Notes: generated by a model from the letters alone, not told the origin. A stretch of DNA of 64,000 nucleotides from Anthropogastromicrobium sp050944455 (GCA_050944455.1 JBMNRC010000005.1:1-64000), one strand, 5' to 3'. Positions 1 through 9,230 are shown, counted from the first letter of the stretch. Made by a program: numbers and translations.

Positions 1-106
1 CCAGCGTCGGGCAGTGGCTTGGCGGAACGCTCCCACGGCAGAAATGCCTTTATTTCAAGCCTTTTTGTGCTTCTCCCATCAGGGAACTACAGATTGCCGT
101 TGTATC

Positions 107-337
107 AAAGACGGTACTCCGATAGACCCTGTCTGCGGCTCGGGACATTGCCATATCATTCCCTACTGGGCGGAGAAGCTGGGCAAGAACGAACTCGTGG
201 CTTATCAGGCGTCCCCCAGGGGAGGCACCTTATACTGCAGGATGGAGGGGGACAGGATCTTTATGGCCGGAAAGGCGGTCCTGTTCAGTAAAAGTGAGAT
301 CCTGATACCTGAAGTTTCAGTGGGAGGAAATAGCTGT
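107..337 (+). pseudogene. PhzF-family isomerase, C-terminal remnant
   Basis: The frame reads DPVCGSGHC, then a PYWAEKLGK segment and a YQASPRGG segment, which is the conserved C-terminal part of PhzF/YHI9-like isomerase-type proteins. PhzF proteins are about 260-300 residues; only about 75 are recognisable here. Upstream of position 107 no frame continues the family, so the N-terminal two thirds are lost or lie beyond a frameshift. The frame has no stop of its own and continues directly into the antitoxin gene at 338. I read it as a decayed fragment rather than a working enzyme. Confidence 0.7.
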
Positions 338-622
338 ATGTCTGAGGAGATCATTCAGGTCCGCGTCGATAAGGAGGTCAGGGATCAGGCAGAGGAACTG
401 CTCAAAGACCTCGGTCTTGATCTGTCTGCTGCCGTCAGTATCTTTCTGCGTCAGTGCATTCTTCACGATGGGCTTCCTTTTAAGGTTGAAAGACCGAAAT
501 ATAACGAGGAAACTATTGCGGCAATGGAAGAAGCCAGAAGGATTTCCCGGGATCCTGATACACCGGGATACGATTCTATGGAATCGCTGAAAGCGGCACT
601 GACAGAGGACTGTGATGAGTAA
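338..622 (+). CDS. RelB/DinJ-family antitoxin, no toxin visible
   Basis: The 94-residue product starts with a short beta strand (EEIIQVRVDKEVRDQA), then a helix-turn-helix pair with LGLDLSAAVSIFLRQC, the ribbon-helix-helix DNA-binding fold typical of RelB/DinJ antitoxins. The ending LPFKVERPKYNEETIAAMEEA is also usual for DinJ, whose C-terminal half wraps the toxin. The ATG at 338 was chosen because GGGAGGA lies just upstream at about 321-327; the open frame extends further upstream only because the PhzF remnant lacks a stop. A YafQ/RelE toxin would normally follow, but the next gene encodes an ACT-domain protein whose ATG overlaps this stop by one base. It is therefore an orphan antitoxin, either self-regulating or a relic. 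Confidence 0.82.
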   Translation: MSEEIIQVRVDKEVRDQAEELLKDLGLDLSAAVSIFLRQCILHDGLPFKVERPKYNEETIAAMEEARRISRDPDTPGYDSMESLKAALTEDCDE

Positions 623-987
623 TGCAGCTGCAAAAGATAGATTCTGATCTTTCGGTTTGTCAGGTATCGGACGTCAGGGATCTGGACATGAATCTCGGAT
701 TCTATTTTATCGGAAGAACAGATGAGGAAATCTCCCTGGTCTGCGAAACCGCGAAGGTTCCGGGGAACGCCAGAATCCGTGACGACGGTTGGAAAGCGTT
801 CCGGATAAAGGGAACGCTGGATTTTTCGCTGATCGGGATACTCTCGGAAATCTCGGGAATCCTCGCCGCGAACAGGATTGGCATTTTTGCGGTCTCTACC
901 TTCAACACGGATTACATCCTGGTGAAGCGGGAAAACTTTGAGAAGGCGCTGAAAGCCCTTTCCGATCATGGATATGATATTCTGTGA
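622..987 (+). CDS. ACT-domain protein (CASTOR/ThrRS-like)
   Basis: The 121-residue protein matches small ACT-domain proteins annotated as amino-acid binding or CASTOR/ThrRS-ACT-like. The second half has the typical pattern FSLIGILSEISGILAANRIG followed by FAVSTFNTDYILVKRE, a beta-alpha-beta unit with the ligand-binding turn. The first half (CQVSDVRDLDMNLGFYFIGR) would form a diverged first ACT repeat. The start ATG overlaps the stop of the upstream antitoxin gene (TAATG), which suggests translational coupling. Such proteins are thought to sense amino acids, but the ligand cannot be read from sequence. The pairing with an antitoxin gene is unusual. Confidence 0.75.
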   Translation: MQLQKIDSDLSVCQVSDVRDLDMNLGFYFIGRTDEEISLVCETAKVPGNARIRDDGWKAFRIKGTLDFSLIGILSEISGILAANRIGIFAVSTFNTDYILVKRENFEKALKALSDHGYDIL

Positions 988-1015
988 GAGGGGATCCGGG
1001 TTTTGAAGGGCATCT

Positions 1016-1354
1016 GTGCTCACCTTGCGTCCGCATTGCTATTTTATGTTTTTGAGTCCAGATCTGATTTACAATATAGGCAGGGTCGGCCATATCGCTA
1101 ACGCGAGCTACGCCGTCGACCGGAACATCCGCGGACAGCATATCGGCGAAAAGCTGGTCTGGGACAGCCTTCTGCAGGCGAAAAAGGCCGGCTATCGCAT
1201 TATGCAGTTCAACGCGGTTGTGGCTTCCAACGTCCATGCCTATGACCTGTATCTCAGGGAAGGATTCGTCGACCTTGGAATCATTCCCGGAGGATTCCTC
1301 AACAAAGACCGCAGATATGAGGATATCCACGTCATGTACAAAGTGCTGACCTGA
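1016..1354 (+). pseudogene. GNAT acetyltransferase, N-terminally truncated
   Basis: From about residue 22 the frame reads GRVGHIANASYAVDRNIRG, then GEKLVWDSLLQAKKAGYR and FNAVVASNVHAYDLYLREGF. These are the acetyl-CoA binding loop and C-terminal strands of a GNAT N-acetyltransferase. Complete relatives carry about 50 further N-terminal residues. The residues before the match do not look like the family, and no good ribosome binding site precedes the first codon. The C-terminus is intact. I judge it a truncated remnant, in keeping with the decayed neighbours at the start of the window. Confidence 0.65.
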
Positions 1355-1363
1355 GCAGGCCGC

Positions 1364-2323
1364 TCACTGCTGCAGTTCTTCCAGCCACGCGTCGACGGCC
1401 GCTTCCGCCGCGGTACGGTCCTGCTGCGCGGTTGCGCCTAAAACAGCCAGCCCCTGCGTCACCTGTGCCCCGCTGCAGATCTCCTGAATCGTCTGGACCG
1501 TTCCCATCAGGCCTTCCGACCCGCTGGTATTGAAGGGGCAGATGGTTTTTCCCGAAAAATCATGATCTTCCAGAAAATGATATACGATCATCGGCAGGTC
1601 ATTGTACCAAAGCGGGTAGCCCAGGTAAACAGTATCGTAGGAATCCCAGTTTTCCACATTTCCCTGGTAGTCCGGACGGGCGTTTTCCGCCTGTTCAGCT
1701 TCAGCCACAGTAAAGAGTTCCTGCAGTGTGGTCGGATACGGCGTCACCGGCACGATCTCAAAGGTGTCGCTGCCGGTTTTTTCAGCGATCATATCCGCTA
1801 TGATCGCGGTGTTCCCTTCCGTGATTTCCCCGACGCCGTACTGCTCTCCGGCGAGCGAAAACCAGATCACGATGGAATCGGCAGCAGATTCCGCGCTGTC
1901 GGTTTCCGACGGGTCTGATGTCCCGACAGTTACGGCGATGGCGGTTTCTGCCGATTCAGATGAACCGGGGGTTTCCGCGCCGTCGGTCTCCGCCGGATCC
2001 GAAGCCGCGGAAGTTTTGCTATTGCCGGTTTTGTCCGTGCCTGACGATCCGGAGTCCGCAGCAGACGAAGATGATTCATCCCCGCTTTCTGTTTCAGTCT
2101 CAGCAGTATCTGAAGAAAGTTCTTCGCTTACCGCGCTCGGAATCTGCTCCTGAGTCTGTCCCGTTGTCTGTTCCTGTGCCTTCGTCAGGGATTCCGTCCC
2201 CGCGGATGTGCCGGGAGCATTCTGGCTGCTCACGGTGCTCCCCTGATCCGACGCGTCTGAGCATCCTGCGAGGATCATCAGGCTCAATAATATAACGGAA
2301 ATGAATTTTTTCCGCATCATCAT
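1364..2323 (-). CDS. Flavodoxin-like lipoprotein
   Basis: The 319-residue product begins with three methionines, a lysine-rich n-region and a hydrophobic stretch ending LMILAGCSD, a lipobox for lipidation and anchoring outside the cell membrane. About residues 20-150 are a Ser/Thr/Ala/Glu-rich spacer. The C-terminal half is a flavodoxin-like fold: IVIWFSLAGE, a phosphate-loop position that lacks the classical TxT pattern, then YDTVYLGYPLWYNDLPM and ICPFNTSGSEG. That second set of motifs matches the flavodoxin_4-type family, often linked to NAD(P)H or flavin redox chemistry. The ATG cluster at 2323 follows AAGGGAG; an in-frame GTG at 2338 is less likely. A role in extracellular redox chemistry is inference. 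Confidence 0.85.
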   Translation of the reverse strand: MMMRKKFISVILLSLMILAGCSDASDQGSTVSSQNAPGTSAGTESLTKAQEQTTGQTQEQIPSAVSEELSSDTAETETESGDESSSSAADSGSSGTDKTGNSKTSAASDPAETDGAETPGSSESAETAIAVTVGTSDPSETDSAESAADSIVIWFSLAGEQYGVGEITEGNTAIIADMIAEKTGSDTFEIVPVTPYPTTLQELFTVAEAEQAENARPDYQGNVENWDSYDTVYLGYPLWYNDLPMIVYHFLEDHDFSGKTICPFNTSGSEGLMGTVQTIQEICSGAQVTQGLAVLGATAQQDRTAAEAAVDAWLEELQQ

Positions 2324-2539
2324 CCGGCTCCCTTCCACGTTTTCCCGTTATTTCCCGATAGATAACACTTTCTGTGTTTCCTGTGCGTACTCTTGTCCGC
2401 ACGGAGCAAACCTGACGGCGGCTGCTGATTGTTCAGGTTTGCAGCGTGTTTATCATACGGTGCGCGTTTCGGGAAGTCAGTCCCGGATATTAAGATATTC
2501 AGTGGTTTATTTTAACTTTGAGATCCAGCCGGCCGGCGC

Positions 2540-2790
2540 CTCAGTTTCTCTTGTATGCCTGTCTTGACCCTTCTGCGGCCTCCTGGACCTCCGATTGGAT
2601 CCAGTTTCCCTGTGTGCCTGTCTGTACGGAAGCAGATACCCTGACGGGCGGAGTTCCGTGAGGATTTCCCTTCTGTGCCTGCCTGGCAGTGGCCTGTTTC
2701 ATATGAGAATCCGGCTGGAGCGATTGCCGTTCTGTGCCGTCTTTAGGGCCGAACCATCTGTCGTTTTTTGGCTGTTATCGGGCTGAATGA
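2540..2790. repeat. Degenerate ~60-bp tandem array downstream of the GH78 gene
   Basis: Four imperfect copies are marked by the motif TGTGCCTG or close variants at about 2554, 2613, 2674 and 2733, giving periods of 59, 61 and 59 bp. The array abuts the stop codon of the rhamnosidase gene (2795, minus strand). The rest of the spacer, 2324-2540, holds the lipoprotein ribosome binding site and no other feature I can support. Confidence 0.65.
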
Positions 2791-2794
2791 TCAT

Positions 2795-5236
2795 TTATTT
2801 GGAGCTGTTTTCGGGGTTCATGCCGTCTGGCCATGCTCTTCTGAATACGTATTTTCCACCATGAAGCACCTGCGGAAGATCATCAGAATTCGCTTCCCGA
2901 CCGCTGTTCAGGGTCTGTGCCGGGGCGCTGCCGGAGGCAGCAAGCTGTTCTCCGTGTTCTCCGCCGGGGAGAACCAGTCCTGCAGTCATCCCCTCGGGAA
3001 TCTCTATCCGATAGGTGATCTCTTTTCCGTCAGCGCTGAATTCCCATCCGGAGCGGATCGGGCCGGCCGGCGAGCGATAGAGCGCTTCGGCGTGCCGGAG
3101 GAGGGGATACGGATGCGGGCAGATCCTGACGGAATCGAAGCGGTAATAGATGCCGCACATGTCGCGGATCATGAAAAGCGCAACGGATCCTTTGGAATAA
3201 TGATTGAGTGAACTGTGGATCTTTCCGTCCGAGGCAATGGCGTCCCAGTCCTCCCATACCGTGGTAGCCCCCTGGTCTACCTCGTAAAGCCAGCCGGGGC
3301 ACTGATGCTGCAGCAGCACCCGATAAGCGGTTTCGGTGTGGCCGTGCGCGGCCAGCACAGGGCAAAGATACGGCGTGGAAAGAAAGCCGGTTCCGACGGT
3401 GTAATTGCGCCGGCGGATCAACGCGTCGAGATCGTCAGCGGCGGCCTGTTCCTCCTCAGGCGTGAGCAGCCCGAAGGCGATCGGCCGGACAAAGGAGCAG
3501 GCTCGCTCCGAGCGGATATGGCCGCTGACCAGATACACGCTGCGCCAGGCGTCGCGGGCCTTAGCGCTGAGGCCGCCGAAATACGCCGCGTCGTCCGTTT
3601 CGCCGAGGAGAGCCGAGATTTGGGAGAGAAGTCCCGCGGAATGCGCGTAATAGGCGGTCGCGATCTCGGGCTGCCCGTTGGTGTAGGCCTGCTGCATGAC
3701 GGTCCGCATGTCGACGCCGGGTTCGCTCCACTCGCCGTAATCCATGCCGACGTTGATGATATAGTCCTGCAGAGGATTGCCGTCGAAGGGGTCGGGACTG
3801 CGGCGCTGTTTTGCCCGCCGCTCAAGAAAGCGGACCCAGCGGGCCATCGTCGGGTAATTGTCGTGCAGCACGGACAGGTCGCCGGTCATCTCATAGACGG
3901 CCCAGGGAACCTGCACACAGGCGTCGCCCCACCCGACGGAAGCGCGCAGATACTGCGCAAACTGGCCGCTCTGCCCTTCCGGTGGGCAGATGAAGGGAAT
4001 CGAGCCGTCATCGCACTGGTCGTCGCGCACGATGCGGAGCCATTTTTCCAGCACGGGAGCGCAGTCCATCAGCATAAGCCCTGTAGGAGCGAAAACGCCC
4101 ACGTCGCCGGTCCAGCCGGCCCGCTCCCTTGTCGGGCAGTCCGTCGGAATGTCGCAGAAATTCGACTTCATGCTCCACAGGCAGTTTTCAAACAGGCGGT
4201 CCAGATCCCGGTCGGAGCTGTGAAACTCCGCGGTTTCGGCCATGTCGGAATACACCGCGCGGGAGCGAAAAGAAAGCCGGTCCTCCGGGATATCGGTTTC
4301 CAGCTTCGCGTACCGAAATCCGAAAATCGAGAAGGACGGTTTGTACCGGTTCATCCCTTCCTTGCAGATGTAGAGGATTTCCTGGCGGATGCCCTGCGGA
4401 TTCCGGCTGCCGGGCTGGAAATTCGCGTTGGTGAAGTTTCCGCCCCGATCCAGCGTCTCGCCGTGGATCAGGCGGATTTCCTGCCCTTCGTGCGCCTCTG
4501 CCGTGATCTCGACGTATCCCGCCAGGTTCTGCCCGAAGTCGATAACCGTTTCGCCGTTCGGCGTTCTGATGATTTTGCCTTCAAAGCTTTCTTTCTCCAG
4601 AACGGGAAGCGCGTCGGACAGGTAGAGTTTTTCCCGCTCCCCGTCCATTCCCGCGACGGGCACGGCCGGATGCCATCCGGCAATGACTTCCCTTCGCGCG
4701 TCGTAACTTTCTCCCTGCTCGAGGTCGGTCATGCGGATCGGACCTTCCTGGGATCCTTCCCAGGTTTCGTCTGAAACGAGCGGCAGGCTGCCGTCCGAAC
4801 AGCGGATTTCTCCCAGAAAACTGAGATCTTTTCCGTAGAAGTTCCGCACACTGTCGATGCCGATGCAGCCGCGGTACCAGCCGTCGCCGAGAACCGCCGT
4901 GATCTCATTGCTTCCGTCTTTCAGGAGATCCGTCACATCGTACTCCTGGACAGCGAGGCGCTTGCGGTAGTCGTCGACGCCGGGGGTGAACAGATGGCTG
5001 GTAACGGGAACGCCGTTGAGAAATACTTTATATAGCCCGTGCGCTGTGCAGCGGAGAAGCGCGTGGCAGCCGGGCTTCGGCGCGGCCTCAAAGGTTTTTC
5101 TCAGATAGCCCGCTGGTCTGCGCACTTCCGGTTGAATTTCGGTTTCCGGCGTAATCCACTTTGCGGAAGAAACAAAAAGGGAGCCCGCATCCGGACTTCC
5201 CTCGTACCTGTCGTGATTTGATCTGTTTTCAGTCAT
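2795..5236 (-). CDS. Alpha-L-rhamnosidase, GH78
   Basis: The 813-residue protein should remove terminal alpha-L-rhamnose from plant or bacterial glycans. Residues about 25-170 form a beta-sandwich carbohydrate-binding module (LRKTFEAAPKPGCHALLRCT, FLNGVPV, GDGWYRG). Residues about 215-335 form the Bac_rhamnosid domain (VIDFGQNLAGYVEI, HGETLDRGGNF). The (alpha/alpha)6 catalytic barrel follows, with the GH78 signature DCPTRERAGWTGD at 366-378, which carries the general-acid glutamate region, and WEDWDA at 661-666 with a second conserved glutamate. A C-terminal beta domain closes the protein. There is no signal peptide, so the enzyme is probably cytoplasmic and acts on imported oligosaccharides. 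No sugar transporter is adjacent. Confidence 0.95.
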   Translation of the reverse strand: MTENRSNHDRYEGSPDAGSLFVSSAKWITPETEIQPEVRRPAGYLRKTFEAAPKPGCHALLRCTAHGLYKVFLNGVPVTSHLFTPGVDDYRKRLAVQEYDVTDLLKDGSNEITAVLGDGWYRGCIGIDSVRNFYGKDLSFLGEIRCSDGSLPLVSDETWEGSQEGPIRMTDLEQGESYDARREVIAGWHPAVPVAGMDGEREKLYLSDALPVLEKESFEGKIIRTPNGETVIDFGQNLAGYVEITAEAHEGQEIRLIHGETLDRGGNFTNANFQPGSRNPQGIRQEILYICKEGMNRYKPSFSIFGFRYAKLETDIPEDRLSFRSRAVYSDMAETAEFHSSDRDLDRLFENCLWSMKSNFCDIPTDCPTRERAGWTGDVGVFAPTGLMLMDCAPVLEKWLRIVRDDQCDDGSIPFICPPEGQSGQFAQYLRASVGWGDACVQVPWAVYEMTGDLSVLHDNYPTMARWVRFLERRAKQRRSPDPFDGNPLQDYIINVGMDYGEWSEPGVDMRTVMQQAYTNGQPEIATAYYAHSAGLLSQISALLGETDDAAYFGGLSAKARDAWRSVYLVSGHIRSERACSFVRPIAFGLLTPEEEQAAADDLDALIRRRNYTVGTGFLSTPYLCPVLAAHGHTETAYRVLLQHQCPGWLYEVDQGATTVWEDWDAIASDGKIHSSLNHYSKGSVALFMIRDMCGIYYRFDSVRICPHPYPLLRHAEALYRSPAGPIRSGWEFSADGKEITYRIEIPEGMTAGLVLPGGEHGEQLAASGSAPAQTLNSGREANSDDLPQVLHGGKYVFRRAWPDGMNPENSSK

Positions 5237-5719
5237 TTTCAGCCTTTCCGGATTTTCCTGTTATCTGTCACCTTCTGATTATCTGCTGGAGAGGAGAATT
5301 GCCCGGGCAAAGATTCTGCTCGCGACGACGGACGAAAGCATTTCGTCAATCAGCAGCCGCTTCTGTTTCAGCAGCCGGAGTCACTTTTCCAGCCGTTTCA
5401 CGGCAATGGTTTCGATGTCTCCCTCCGAGTACCGCAGGAGGTACAGGATCGGCCCGCGGAAGGACAGCGGTAAAGATTGAACGGATGTTTTTGCGGGTCA
5501 GAAATTCCGGCGATTCCTCTCCGTGTACGGTTCCTGGTTCAGCATCACGTCATCGCAGAATGTAAGCCCGGTGATTCCTCCTCGTGTACGGATCTGAGTC
5601 CCGTGAAAGAAAACAGCATACAGACCGATGCCTGACTTCCGGCAGTCCTTCGCATAGCACGTGGAGTCACGCCAGAAAACTGACAAACTACAGCTGTAAA
5701 TTTGATTGATTTTCGCCTG
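5237..5719. other. Gap without a convincing gene; two-copy degenerate repeat
   Basis: I find no frame with family-like features in this stretch. At about 5509-5535 and 5570-5596 a segment of the form GRTGATTCCTCYYCGTGTACGG is repeated with a spacing of about 62 bp. The second copy continues into GGATCTGAG, which resembles a repeat at 14.9 kb. Confidence 0.45.
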
Positions 5720-6133
5720 TCAGATGGCCTGAAGCTGATCAAGAATATTTTCTATCCGGTTGATCATTTCCTCGACCTGACGTCTGGACTCATTGATTTT
5801 TGACTGCACGAGCGCGTCGGCAAAGAAATTGTCGGCAAACAGATCGATAAATGTGAGGAAGTCACCGACATGAATCTTAAGATCAGGGATGTTCTCCAGG
5901 TCTTTCAGCTCTCTCTCGAATACAGCGAGATCGTGTTTTGCCTGGGATAATGCCTGCGAAGCTGAATTCAGGCTGGAATGTTTCATTATGCCGGAAATGA
6001 GGCCGCCGCCCAGAAGATCAACAGCGCCCCAGCCGCGGGCGTTGTTCAGATACCGCTCTACATTGTGAAGACTTTCGAGTGCGGCTTGTCCGGCTGTGAT
6101 TGCCTCATTTTTTTCTTTGGTTATATCACTCAT
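5720..6133 (-). CDS. Conserved helical protein of unknown function
   Basis: The 137-residue product is almost wholly alpha-helical. A glycine-rich segment (GWGAVDLLGGGLISGIMKHS, about residues 34-53) sits between an N-terminal helix and a long heptad-like helix (AKHDLAVFERELKDLENI), followed by a C-terminal helix rich in Glu, Arg and Ile. There is no signal peptide. I remember similar hypothetical proteins in Clostridia that share the DLLGGGLIS motif but know of no function. I start at the ATG at 6133 because GGAG lies 9 bases upstream; another in-frame ATG at 6148 has no ribosome binding site. Confidence 0.7.
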   Translation of the reverse strand: MSDITKEKNEAITAGQAALESLHNVERYLNNARGWGAVDLLGGGLISGIMKHSSLNSASQALSQAKHDLAVFERELKDLENIPDLKIHVGDFLTFIDLFADNFFADALVQSKINESRRQVEEMINRIENILDQLQAI

Positions 6134-6289
6134 TTTTCGATGCTCCATTCATTTGCTTTTATAACTGCTATGCATTATAGCAAATCGCAATGAAGCGTCA
6201 ATGAATCCTTCAATGCAAACTCAAAAGATGCACGAAAGATGAGCTCCTCGGATATCCGCTGCAGCCGACCGTTTTTGCCTGTGCAGAGC

Positions 6290-7891
6290 TTACCATTCGT
6301 AATCCGGCGCGAGCAGACTCAGCAGCTTTTCGTCATGGTGGTACGCCAGATAAGATTCGTCGTCAATAATCATCACGGCGCCATTTTCCCGCGTATAAGG
6401 CTCCCAGGTATCCGCGCCGGGGACCGTTGGAACGCCGGTTCTCGCAAAGGACGCCCAGATCGACTGGATAACCTTTGTCCAGTCCTGATCCGAAGCCCCG
6501 GAGCCGTTTCCGAAAACATAGGGCAGCTCGGCGCCGTGGTAAGCGCCGTAGGCGGGTTCCTGTTTTGTATAAATGTAACTGTACACAGGCGCGCCGCCGC
6601 TGGTGTATTGATCTGCCTTATGAGCGGTCACGTTGAGGACGGGAAGGCGGAGCAGGGTATCCACGTTTGAGGCTCCATCGGGATCTTCATTCGGGTAGGC
6701 CGAGAGATAAGCCTCTCTGACCTCATCCGTGACATTCTGTTTCAGCAGATCCGGGAAATACAGGTTCCATTCATTGAGATTGGAACCGATCATGATCGTG
6801 CAGTCTTTCGCGGCCTCTGTGAAACCATTGTCCGTAACCGGGTCCTCCGGAATGATATTCCCGTCGACTACCGGCGCCCATTCGTAGGAAAAGCCGGTTC
6901 CGATTGACTGCGGAATCTGATACTCTTCGCCGATGGTCTGTACGGCAAGGCTGGCGGCGTTCTGCAGATCTGAATTGGAAACCTGCTGAAGCTGTTCCGG
7001 ATGGTTTTCCGGGATGTCCAGGTTTTTCAGGATCTCACGGCCGAGCGCAAGGCTGACCTCTTTTCTGGTGAAGGTGACTCCCTGGCGGTCGGTCGCCCCG
7101 GACTCGATGACAGCCCTCTGAAAGAGACCCTTTGCGTAAGGAGAGGACATCAGCGCGATGATCTTTACGCCGCCGCCCGACTGCCCGAATAGGGTGACGT
7201 TGTCGGGATCTCCCCCGAATTTTTCAATGTTCTCCTGAATCCATTCCAAGGCGTCAATGATATCCAGGATGCAGAGGTTGTCGGATTCTTTGTACTTTTC
7301 ATCCGCGAAGGAAAGATCGAGAAAGCCGTAGACGCCAAGTCTGTGGTTCACGCCGACGACAACGACATTCTGGTTTCTGCTCAGATTCGCGCCGTCATAG
7401 GCAGTTTCGTTTGCAGAGCCGAAGGCCAGTCCCCCTCCGTGAATCCAGACCATAACGGGACGCTTTTCGCCGTCGGTGCCAGGCGTCCAGATGTTCAGGT
7501 TCTGGCAGTTGTTGCTGTAATCCGCGGAATCCGTGCCGGAATTTCCCGCCAGCGGACTCTGATAGGATACCGGGCCGTATTCAGACGCGTCGCGGATTCC
7601 GTCCCACGCGGATACTTCTTCCGCCGGCATGAAAAGCTCTCTGGCCTCGGCATAGGGAACGCCGAGAAAGCGATAAACGCCATCGCTGACTTCGCCCTGA
7701 ATGGTTCCGCCGGTGACGGAAACCACAGTGGGATCCTGTTCATTATTATTGGAGCTGTCTGCCATATCATCACCCTCCGTTTCAGCGGCAGAAACCGGCC
7801 TTCCGCCAGGTAATCCTGCGTAGGCGCAAAGACAGGTAAAAGCAAGAATGCCTGAGAGTAATAATTCCCTGATTTTGATCATTTTTTTCAT
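6290..7891 (-). CDS. Secreted carboxylesterase, type B
   Basis: The 533-residue alpha/beta hydrolase belongs to the carboxylesterase type B (para-nitrobenzyl esterase) family. A signal peptide covers about residues 1-36 (hydrophobic LLLSGILAFTCLCAYAG, cleavage near VSAAE), so it is exported. The oxyanion-hole loop HGGGL is at 151-155 and the nucleophile elbow GQSGGG at 236-241 (Ser238). The acid lies in GSNLNEWN, and the histidine is in the YHGAELPYVFG segment near residue 455. The length is normal for the family. The substrate could be an acylated glycan or another ester; the nearby rhamnosidase fits plant material, but that link is inference. An in-frame second ATG three codons in is an alternative start. 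Confidence 0.93.
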   Translation of the reverse strand: MKKMIKIRELLLSGILAFTCLCAYAGLPGGRPVSAAETEGDDMADSSNNNEQDPTVVSVTGGTIQGEVSDGVYRFLGVPYAEARELFMPAEEVSAWDGIRDASEYGPVSYQSPLAGNSGTDSADYSNNCQNLNIWTPGTDGEKRPVMVWIHGGGLAFGSANETAYDGANLSRNQNVVVVGVNHRLGVYGFLDLSFADEKYKESDNLCILDIIDALEWIQENIEKFGGDPDNVTLFGQSGGGVKIIALMSSPYAKGLFQRAVIESGATDRQGVTFTRKEVSLALGREILKNLDIPENHPEQLQQVSNSDLQNAASLAVQTIGEEYQIPQSIGTGFSYEWAPVVDGNIIPEDPVTDNGFTEAAKDCTIMIGSNLNEWNLYFPDLLKQNVTDEVREAYLSAYPNEDPDGASNVDTLLRLPVLNVTAHKADQYTSGGAPVYSYIYTKQEPAYGAYHGAELPYVFGNGSGASDQDWTKVIQSIWASFARTGVPTVPGADTWEPYTRENGAVMIIDDESYLAYHHDEKLLSLLAPDYEW

Positions 7892-7920
7892 CTGCCTTTT
7901 TTCATCTGAAGGCAGCGGCA

Positions 7921-8143
7921 GGTGTGGCGGGAAAGCCGCGGTTCCCCGGCGGGAACGCCAGGAGCCCCGCCTGCCGCGGATTTACGGCTGCAAGATGACG
8001 TTTCCCCGCGGGAGCGTCAGGAAAAAACCGCCTGCTGCGGATCTACGGCTGTAAGGCGACGTTTCCTTGCGAGACGTCAGGAAACCCGCCTGCCGCGGAT
8101 TCACGGCCGCAAAGCGACGTTCCCGAGGGAATGTCAGAAAACC
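7921..8143. repeat. Degenerate ~58-61-bp tandem array downstream of the aldo/keto reductase
   Basis: Three copies begin with CCGCCTGCYGCGGAT at 7967, 8028 and 8086 (periods 61 and 58), with a partial fourth at about 7921-7966. Each copy continues TTTACGGCTGCAAG then GACGTTTCC or close variants. The array ends seven bases before the stop codon of the minus-strand reductase gene. Confidence 0.75.
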
Positions 8144-8149
8144 TGATTA

Positions 8150-9028
8150 TCACTGCTTTTTGCTGCTGCGTCCCATCTCGAAAATCAGGCGGACATGATC
8201 GGGATCATTCCGGCGGGTGCTGGTAGCGATGCCGTTGGTATCGAGCGTGCTGATCAGCTGAACCTCATCTTTGGTAAGGCTGAAATCCCAGATATCGATA
8301 TTCTGGCGGATCCGTTCTTCGTGAACGGATTTCGGGATGATGATGACGCCTCTTTCGATGTTCCACCGCAGGACAATCTGAGCAGGCGACTTGTGGTATT
8401 TCTCCGCGATCTGCTTCAGGACGTCCGATTCATCCGCGTGATATCTTGTTCCGCCGAGGGGACCCCACGCTTCGACGGCTGTTCCGTACCGGCGCGCCTC
8501 GCCGAGATCCTGATTGCGCACATACCACGGGTGGGTTTCAATCTGGTTGACGGCGGGGATGGTCTTTACGGTCTCGCAGAAGTTGGCGAGAAGATTCGGA
8601 AAGAAGTTGGATACGCCGATGCTTAGGATTTTTCCTTCCTTCTTCGCGTCCTCCATGGCGCGCCACGCGGAGAAATAGTCGCCGAACGGCTGGTGAATCA
8701 GGTAAAGATCAAAATAATCCAGCCCGCTCTTCTGAAGGGACTCGTCAATGGCTGCTTTGGCGGTGTCGTAGGACATCATATCGGTTGGGAAGATCTTGGA
8801 TGTGATAAACAGGTCGTCTCTGGCGACCAGGCCATCGCTGATGGCTTTTCTCACCGCATTGCCCAGAGCGTCCTCATTGCCGTAGATCGCCGCGGTATCC
8901 AGCAGGCGGTATCCGATTTTGATTGCCTGATAGGTGACGCGCTCACATTCCTCTTTGTCGGTTACGCGGTATACGCCGAAGCCCTCCATCGGCATTCTGT
9001 GTCCGTCATTCAGCGTTTTGTACTCCAT
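8150..9028 (-). CDS. Aldo/keto reductase
   Basis: The 292-residue NADPH-dependent oxidoreductase has a TIM barrel and the complete AKR catalytic tetrad: Asp44 and Tyr49 (DTAAIYGNE), Lys78 (ITSKIF) and His112 (LIHQPFGD). The cofactor-binding end is present (GVIIIPKSVHEERIRQN). It resembles the 2,5-diketo-D-gluconate reductase/YtbE group, which reduces aldehydes, methylglyoxal and keto sugars. The start at 9028 is set by AAGGAGG five bases upstream; an earlier in-frame ATG at 9052 would place that site inside the gene. The LysR gene lies upstream on the same strand, separated by a hairpin, and may regulate it. Confidence 0.95.
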   Translation of the reverse strand: MEYKTLNDGHRMPMEGFGVYRVTDKEECERVTYQAIKIGYRLLDTAAIYGNEDALGNAVRKAISDGLVARDDLFITSKIFPTDMMSYDTAKAAIDESLQKSGLDYFDLYLIHQPFGDYFSAWRAMEDAKKEGKILSIGVSNFFPNLLANFCETVKTIPAVNQIETHPWYVRNQDLGEARRYGTAVEAWGPLGGTRYHADESDVLKQIAEKYHKSPAQIVLRWNIERGVIIIPKSVHEERIRQNIDIWDFSLTKDEVQLISTLDTNGIATSTRRNDPDHVRLIFEMGRSSKKQ

Positions 9029-9193
9029 CTTTTCCTCCTTCGCTCTGCGCATCTGCTCCAGATGCTTTCGATCCGAAAACCATTGTTCTGGTTACAGCCT
9101 GATTTTAGGTTCGGGGAGAAAAGAACGGAAGTTCAGAAAAATCATCGCGCGTTAACCCTGGGGTTATAAAAGGGTTATCAATGCGCCAGAATA

Positions 9194-9226
9194 CCCCGCC
9201 TGAAAAGCGGCAGCGTTCAGGCGGGG
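9194..9226 (-). terminator. Hairpin between lysR-type gene and aldo/keto reductase
   Basis: A perfect 11-bp stem (9194-9204 with 9216-9226) with an 11-base loop directly follows the LysR stop codon. The T-run after it is weak (TATTC), so termination may be partial. A similar hairpin with the same AATACCCCG stem and related loop bases occurs at 29884-29926. Confidence 0.65.
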
Positions 9227-9230
9227 CAAA

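Noticed and set aside
3215..4774. 519-codon frame antisense to the rhamnosidase gene
   Set aside because: Rich in Arg/Ala/Gly with no recognisable domain; the minus-strand GH78 gene has full catalytic motifs.
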